Both the position numbers and the translations under genes were made by a program. From Sphingopyxis macrogoltabida (GTDB taxonomy: Bacteria; Pseudomonadota; Alphaproteobacteria; Sphingomonadales; Sphingomonadaceae), in contig QFPJ01000049.1 of assembly GCA_003241685.1 (NCBI GenBank), forward strand, positions 1 to 17,441: 17,441 nt of DNA. The letters are read 5' to 3'. Of the stretch, positions 13,423 to 17,441 are shown piece after piece. Below the pieces are notes generated by a model. The model was not told the origin of the DNA. It saw only the letters and a program-made list of their open reading frames with translations, and did no database searches. Every line of letters starts with the position of its first letter. Position 1 is the first letter of the stretch.

Positions 13423-13465
13423 GTCGCGGGCGATGGCGCGGGCGCGCGCGAATCCGCCTGGGGCC

Positions 13466-13494
13466 TTGCATTTCGCTGTCGAGGCGGCTAACGG
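13466..13494 (+). promoter_or_regulatory. Candidate sigma-70 promoter of rpsB-tsf
   Basis: TTGCAT (13466-13471) and TAACGG (13489-13494) are separated by exactly 17 bases. Transcription from about 13501 would give a leader of about 100 bases before rpsB. In other bacteria ribosomal protein S2 represses its own message through such a leader. I did not find a defined S2-binding structure here. Confidence 0.45.
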
Positions 13495-13599
13495 CCCGCC
13501 CATTCCACATGGAAGGCGCACATAAACCGGTGCCGGGATGTCCCTGAACGGATGCCTCGGTTCTTGCTTTCCAGAGGACCAACCGGAAGGAGAAAGACT

Positions 13600-14448
13600 A
13601 TGGCGGCTCCTGTCGTCACGATGCAGAATCTTATCGAAGCGGGCGCCCACTTCGGCCACCAGACCCACCGCTGGAACCCGCGCATGAAGCCGTATATCTT
13701 CGGTGCGCGCAACGGCATCCACATCCTCGACCTGTCGCAGACCGTGCCGCTTTTCGCGCGCGCGCTCGACTTCATCGCGTCGACCTCGGCCGCGGGCGGC
13801 AAGGTGCTGTTCGTCGGCACCAAGCGCCAGGCACAGGGCCCGATCGCCGATGCGGCCCGCGCGTCTGGGCAGCATTTCGTCAACCACCGCTGGCTGGGCG
13901 GGATGCTCACCAACTGGAAGACGATCTCGAACTCGATCAAGCGCCTCAAGTCGCTCGAGGAACAGCTTTCGGGCGACACCTCGGGCCTCACCAAGAAGGA
14001 AGTGCTCAACAAGACCCGCGAACGCGACAAGCTGGAACTCAGCCTGGGCGGCATCCGCGACATGGGCGGCATTCCCGACGTGATGTTCGTGATCGATGCG
14101 AACAAGGAAGAGCTGGCGATCAAGGAAGCCAATGTCCTGGGCATCCCCGTCGTCGCGATTCTCGATTCGAACGTTTCGCCCGACGGCATCGCTTTCCCGG
14201 TTCCGGCGAACGATGACGCCGCGCGCGCCATTCGTCTTTACTGCGACGCGGTGGCCCAGGCGGCGACCCGTGGCGGCCAGCAGGCCCGCGCCGATCGCGG
14301 CGAAGACTTGGGCGCCGCGGTCGAGCCCGTCGCCGAACCGGCGCTGGTCGAAGACGCCCCGGCTGCCGAAGCCGCCGCTCCGGTGACCGAAGACGAACAG
14401 GTGCCCGCCGAAGCGGCCGCCGAAACCGAACGTCAGAGCGACGCCTGA
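13600..14448 (+). CDS. rpsB: 30S ribosomal protein S2
   Basis: The product has 282 residues and begins MAAPVVTMQNLIEAGAHFGHQTHRWNPRMKPYIFG. Diagnostic S2 blocks follow: FVGTKRQAQ, FVNHRWLGGMLTNWKTI, GGIRDMGGIPDVMFVID, NVLGIPVVAILDSNVSPD and PVPANDDAARAIRLYCD. S2 binds late to the 30S subunit and is needed for initiation and for S1 binding. The last 45-50 residues are an Ala/Glu-rich acidic tail (from about GEDLGAAVEPV), an extension beyond the E. coli protein and common in this group. GGAAGGAG precedes the ATG at 13600 by 8 bases, a strong ribosome-binding site. It heads the rpsB-tsf unit, with a large hairpin between the two genes. Confidence 0.98.
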   Translation: MAAPVVTMQNLIEAGAHFGHQTHRWNPRMKPYIFGARNGIHILDLSQTVPLFARALDFIASTSAAGGKVLFVGTKRQAQGPIADAARASGQHFVNHRWLGGMLTNWKTISNSIKRLKSLEEQLSGDTSGLTKKEVLNKTRERDKLELSLGGIRDMGGIPDVMFVIDANKEELAIKEANVLGIPVVAILDSNVSPDGIAFPVPANDDAARAIRLYCDAVAQAATRGGQQARADRGEDLGAAVEPVAEPALVEDAPAAEAAAPVTEDEQVPAEAAAETERQSDA

Positions 14449-14460
14449 TCGCTTGCAGGC

Positions 14461-14503
14461 ATGACGGGACGGCGCGGCATCGGTGCTGCGCCGTCCCTGT
14501 CAT
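14461..14503 (+). terminator. Long hairpin between rpsB and tsf (partial terminator or processing site)
   Basis: Arms 14461-14479 and 14484-14503 form a 19-bp stem with one G-U pair, one bulged T and a TCGG tetraloop. It begins 12 bases after the rpsB stop. The following bases (CCGTTTGACTT) contain only a weak T-run, so complete termination is unlikely. A structure at this place would let part of the transcripts continue into tsf, as reported for the E. coli rpsB-tsf operon. Confidence 0.62.
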
Positions 14504-14583
14504 CCGTTTGACTTATCGCCCCGCCATGCGCGCGGGCGTCCCGCGGGCCGAAAGGCGCCCGCCCCTTTGGAAAGGATACTCCC

Positions 14584-15510
14584 ATGGCTGAGATTACGGC
14601 CGCTCTCGTCAAGGAACTGCGCGACCGCACCGGCGCCGGCATGATGGATTGCAAGAAGGCGCTCGCCGAGAATAACGGCGACATCGAAGCATCGATCGAC
14701 TGGCTGCGCACCAAGGGTCTCGCCGCCGCCGCCAAGAAGGCCGGTCGCGTTGCCGCCGAAGGCCTGGTCGGTTTCGCGACCGACGGCACCAAGGGCGCCC
14801 TTGTCGAAGTGAACAGCGAAACCGATTTCGTCGGCAAGAACGAGCAGTTCCAGGACTTTGTTCGCGACGTGACGCAGGTTGCGCTCCAGAATAATATTAC
14901 CGACATCGACGCGCTCGCCGCCGCCACCTATCCGACCGGCGGCACCGTCGCGGAGAAGCTGACCAGCAATATCGCGACGATCGGCGAAAACCAGTCGCTG
15001 CGCCGCGCCGCGATCCTGTCGGTCGGCTCGGGCGTCGTGACCGGCTATGTCCACAATGCGGCCGCACCCGGCATGGGCAAGATCGGCGTGCTTGTCGCAC
15101 TCGAATCGAGCGCCGGGGCCGACGTTCTCGAACCGCTGGGCAAGCAGCTTGCGATGCACGTCGCCGCCGCTTTCCCGCTGGCGCTGAACGGCGATGATCT
15201 CGACGCCGACCTCGTCGCGCGCGAACGCGCGATCGCCGAGGAAAAGGCGGCGCAGTCGGGCAAGCCCGCCGACATCGTCGCCAAGATGGTCGACGGGTCG
15301 ATCGCGAAGTTCCGCAAGGAAAACGCGCTGCTGTCGCAGCTGTTCGTGATGGACGGCAAGACCCCGGTCGCCGAAGTCGTGGCCGCCGCCGGCAAGGATG
15401 TCGGCGCGACGATCACGCTCAAGGGCTTCGTCCGCTTCCAGCTCGGTGAAGGCATCGAGAAGGAAGAAAGCGATTTCGCGGCGGAAGTCGCGGCCGCCGC
15501 CGGCGTCTGA
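14584..15510 (+). CDS. tsf: Translation elongation factor Ts
   Basis: A 308-residue guanine-nucleotide exchange factor that regenerates EF-Tu-GTP. The N-terminal domain has ALVKELRDRTGAGMMDCKKALAE (both EF-Ts signature parts) and the second signature region SETDFVGKNEQF at about residues 78-89. A duplicated core domain with HVAAAFPLAL follows, and the C-terminal module ends with GFVRFQLGEGIEKEE. Length is normal. The ATG at 14584 follows AAAGGA by 7 bases. It lies 135 bases after rpsB, with the hairpin at 14461-14503 between, and 232 bases before pyrH, where a repeat element and a separate promoter suggest a new transcript. Confidence 0.98.
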   Translation: MAEITAALVKELRDRTGAGMMDCKKALAENNGDIEASIDWLRTKGLAAAAKKAGRVAAEGLVGFATDGTKGALVEVNSETDFVGKNEQFQDFVRDVTQVALQNNITDIDALAAATYPTGGTVAEKLTSNIATIGENQSLRRAAILSVGSGVVTGYVHNAAAPGMGKIGVLVALESSAGADVLEPLGKQLAMHVAAAFPLALNGDDLDADLVARERAIAEEKAAQSGKPADIVAKMVDGSIAKFRKENALLSQLFVMDGKTPVAEVVAAAGKDVGATITLKGFVRFQLGEGIEKEESDFAAEVAAAAGV

Positions 15511-15555
15511 CAGAATTGGACTGCTGACCCGGCGATCGAGCTGGCCCTCCATTTT

Positions 15556-15630
15556 CGTCATGCCGGACTTGATCCGGCATCCACTTCTGACATCGAGGCA
15601 GGTGGACCCCGGATCAAGTCCGGGGTGACG
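15556..15630. repeat. Paired inverted hairpin repeat between tsf and pyrH
   Basis: Two 29-base units, 15556-15584 and 15602-15630, are inverted copies of one another with four differences. Each unit is itself a hairpin around a central CTTGA or TCAAG loop with CCGGA/TCCGG arms. The four differences are two compensating pairs (TG with CA in one unit, CC with GG in the other), so both small stems remain intact. I recognise this unit as a common alphaproteobacterial or sphingomonad intergenic repeat. It probably also serves as the tsf terminator region. Confidence 0.75.
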
Positions 15631-15668
15631 AATGCGGGGAAAGGCAATGGCCGGGCATGGCAGTCCGC

Positions 15669-15707
15669 TTGGCAATGGCGCGCACTCTGACTAGGGTGCG
15701 CGCCATT
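15669..15707 (+). promoter_or_regulatory. pyrH promoter containing a 12-bp perfect palindrome
   Basis: TTGGCA (15669-15674) and TAGGGT (15692-15697) are exactly 17 bases apart and predict a start near 15703. A perfect inverted repeat with 12-base arms, 15674-15685 and 15696-15707, fills the spacer and covers the -10 box; with one G-U pair the arms extend to 15 bp around a GACT loop. It could be an operator for a dimeric regulator or a hairpin. Since the predicted start is inside the right arm, most of the palindrome would not be transcribed from this promoter, favouring an operator. Confidence 0.45.
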
Positions 15708-15742
15708 CGCATATCATGAGTTCGCAAGAGGTTCTCCCCGAC

Positions 15743-16465
15743 ATGGCTTTGCCCGGCATGAAACGCATATTGCTCAAACTGTCGGGCGAGGCGCTGATGG
15801 GACCCACCCCCTTCGGTATCGATCCCGAAACGGTGGCCAGCATGGCGGCCGAGGTGAAGGCGGCAAAGGATCGCGGCCTGGAAATCTGCCTTGTCATCGG
15901 GGGCGGCAACATCTTTCGCGGCATGGCGGGGGCGGCCAAGGGCATGGACCGCGCACAGGCCGACTATATGGGCATGCTCGCGACGGTGATGAACGCGCTG
16001 GCGATGCAGAACGCGCTGGAACAGCTGGGCGTCGAAACGCGCGTCCAGTCGGCGATCGAAATGGACAAGGTGTGCGAGCCGGTGATCCGTCGCCGCGCCG
16101 AACGCCATCTCGACAAGGGGCGCGTGGTGATTTTCGCGGCGGGCGTCGGCGCGCCCTATTTCACCACCGACAGCGGCGCCGCACTGCGCGCGGCCGAGAT
16201 GAAGTGCGACGCGCTGCTGAAAGGCACCAGCGTCGACGGCGTCTATAACGCCGATCCCAAGAAAGACCCGAACGCCGTGCGCTACGAAACGCTTGGCTAT
16301 GACCGCGTGCTCGCCGACAATCTGAAGGTGATGGACGCGAGCGCGGTGGCGCTGTGCCGCGACAATAATATCCCGATCGTCGTGTTCAACATTCGCGAAG
16401 GCGGCAATCTGGCGCGCGTGCTGGCGGGCGAGGGCGTTGCCACGGTCGTCACCGACGCGGCCTGA
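15743..16465 (+). CDS. pyrH: Uridylate kinase (UMP kinase)
   Basis: The 240-residue product is an amino-acid-kinase-fold enzyme that phosphorylates UMP to UDP for RNA, UDP-sugar and CTP synthesis. Motifs in order: KRILLKLSGEALMG at 7-20, CLVIGGGNIFRG at about 49-60, MDRAQADYMGMLATVMNALAMQ, the UMP/ATP region FAAGVGAPYFTTDSGAALRAAE at about 131-152, and LKGTSVDGVYNADPKKDP. AGVGAPYFTTD replaces the more usual GTGNPFFTTD but keeps the TTD core. The start is placed at 15743 (MALPGMKRI) because GAGG lies 11 bases upstream and the length equals the family norm; an upstream ATG at 15716 has no ribosome-binding site. frr follows 24 bases after the stop. Confidence 0.97.
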   Translation: MALPGMKRILLKLSGEALMGPTPFGIDPETVASMAAEVKAAKDRGLEICLVIGGGNIFRGMAGAAKGMDRAQADYMGMLATVMNALAMQNALEQLGVETRVQSAIEMDKVCEPVIRRRAERHLDKGRVVIFAAGVGAPYFTTDSGAALRAAEMKCDALLKGTSVDGVYNADPKKDPNAVRYETLGYDRVLADNLKVMDASAVALCRDNNIPIVVFNIREGGNLARVLAGEGVATVVTDAA

Positions 16466-16489
16466 ACAGAATATTGAGAGGAAAGACAG

Positions 16490-17044
16490 ATGGCGAAATA
16501 TGACAAGGCCGACCTGGAGCGCCGGATGAACGGCGCGGTCGAATCGCTGAAGCACGACCTGGGCGGGCTGCGCACGGGGCGCGCGCATACCGCGTTGCTC
16601 GACCCGGTGACGGTCGAGGTTTACGGCAGTCACATGCCGCTGAACCAGGTGGCGTCGGTCAGCGCGCCCGAACCGCGCATGTTGTCGGTGCAGGTATGGG
16701 ACAAGTCGAACGTCGGTCCGGTGGACAAGGCGATCCGGTCGGCGGGGCTCGGCCTCAATCCGATCGTCGACGGTCAGACGCTGCGCCTGCCGATCCCCGA
16801 AATGACGCAGGAACGGCGCAAGGAATTGTCGAAGCTCGCGGGGCAATATGCGGAAAAGGCGCGCGTCGCCGTCCGCAACGTCCGCCGCGACGGCATGGAC
16901 AATCTCAAGACCGACGAAAACAAGAAGGAAATCAGCGAGGACGAGCGCAAGCGCGCCGAAACCGACGTCCAGAAACTGACCGACAGCACGATCGCGGAGA
17001 TCGATGCCGCGGCGACGGCGAAGGAAAAGGAAATCCTGGGCTAG
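16490..17044 (+). CDS. frr: Ribosome recycling factor
   Basis: A 184-residue factor that, with EF-G, splits the ribosome after termination. It shows the normal length and order: DLERRMNGAVESLKHDLGGLRTGRAHTALLDPV at 7-39, VEVYGSHMPLNQVASVSAPEPRML, VWDKSNVGPVDKAIRSAGLGLNP, LRLPIPEMTQERRKELSKL, and the long final helix rich in K and E through TIAEIDAAATAKEKEILG. GAGAGGAA stands 6 bases before the ATG at 16490, and pyrH ends 24 bases upstream, so pyrH-frr is an operon. A terminator-like repeat follows. Confidence 0.98.
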   Translation: MAKYDKADLERRMNGAVESLKHDLGGLRTGRAHTALLDPVTVEVYGSHMPLNQVASVSAPEPRMLSVQVWDKSNVGPVDKAIRSAGLGLNPIVDGQTLRLPIPEMTQERRKELSKLAGQYAEKARVAVRNVRRDGMDNLKTDENKKEISEDERKRAETDVQKLTDSTIAEIDAAATAKEKEILG

Positions 17045-17069
17045 TGCCTGTCCGCGCGTCCCTCTCTTC

Positions 17070-17194
17070 CGTTCGGGCTGAGCCTGTCGAAGCCCCGTCC
17101 TTTTCTTCCGTAAGAAAGAACGGCTCCCTTTGGCCGCCTGCCTGCGGAAGCCGCTCGGGACATGCTTCGACAAGCTCAGGGCGAACGGGTTTTT
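17070..17194 (+). terminator. Inverted repeat pair with T-run after frr (dispersed repeat acting as terminator)
   Basis: Two 24-base units, 17070-17093 and 17164-17187, are inverted copies with three differences (CGTTCG...TGTCGAAGC type). I recognise the unit, related to GAGCTTGTCGAAG, as a frequent proteobacterial intergenic repeat. About 70 bases lie between, including a 6-bp hairpin TTTCTT-CCGT-AAGAAA. The right unit is followed by GG and five Ts (17190-17194), so transcripts leaving frr could fold and terminate here. uppS starts 12 bases later. Confidence 0.6.
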
Positions 17195-17205
17195 AGGGTC
17201 TTCCT

Positions 17206-17441
<236 letters not shown>

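Noticed and set aside
15556..15630. Possible CRISPR repeat units
   Set aside because: There are only two copies, in inverted orientation and with an 17-base gap. There is no regular array and no cas gene.
14500..15675. Minus-strand frame of 391 codons across tsf
   Set aside because: It is antisense to a certain EF-Ts gene and runs through the intergenic repeat; it is not a gene.
15716..15742. Earlier pyrH start at 15716
   Set aside because: It has no ribosome-binding site, and the nine added residues are outside the normal UMP kinase N-terminus. It cannot be fully excluded, since leaderless starts appear elsewhere in the window.

Overview
This window is a stretch of high-GC alphaproteobacterial chromosome, most likely from a sphingomonad (Sphingomonadales; Sphingopyxis or a close relative is plausible but cannot be fixed from sequence alone). 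The reasons are the rpsB-tsf-pyrH-frr-uppS order, the eukaryote-like NADP isocitrate dehydrogenase, the short Psd/PssA pair, the GTTC-N7-GTTC type SOS box, and three families of short hairpin repeats that I associate with sphingomonad genomes. Almost all of the window is conserved housekeeping sequence. I see no CRISPR array, phage, insertion sequence, rRNA or tRNA.

Layout. (1) 1-857, minus strand: peroxide defence, ahpC followed by the start of ahpF (cut by the window edge). A strong hairpin lies between them, and a candidate sigma-70 promoter with a LysR-type (OxyR-like) palindrome lies upstream. (2) 1032-2742: a small protein of unknown function (minus) divergent from an FAD/NAD(P)-dependent ferredoxin reductase (plus). 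(3) 2865-5266: a DUF4126-type membrane protein (minus), a NUDT19-like Nudix hydrolase (plus) and a nitrilase-superfamily amidase (minus). (4) 5354-8302: a secreted two-lobed M16 zinc peptidase. (5) 8330-11393, minus: a CPA2/KefB-like cation:proton antiporter downstream of icd. (6) 11533-13042, plus: psd and pssA, the two enzymes that take CDP-diacylglycerol to phosphatidylethanolamine, one base apart. (7) 13026-13286, minus: a small single-span membrane protein whose upstream region carries an alphaproteobacterial LexA/SOS box. (8) 13600-17441, plus: rpsB, tsf, pyrH, frr and the start of uppS, covering translation, UMP synthesis, ribosome recycling and undecaprenyl diphosphate synthesis.

The best candidate for something undescribed is the SOS-box-controlled 86-residue membrane protein between pssA and rpsB. 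Its layout (LexA site, short ORF, one N-terminal membrane segment, basic proline-rich tail) is that expected of a DNA-damage-induced membrane effector such as a cell-division inhibitor. Other signals are a set of TTGNNN-N17-TANNNN promoters, three of which place the -10 box 6-8 bases before the start codon (probable leaderless mRNAs), a long palindrome built into the pyrH promoter, a hairpin covering the ribosome-binding site of the antiporter gene, and alternative base-pairing between ahpC and ahpF. All promoter, hairpin and operator calls were made by eye.
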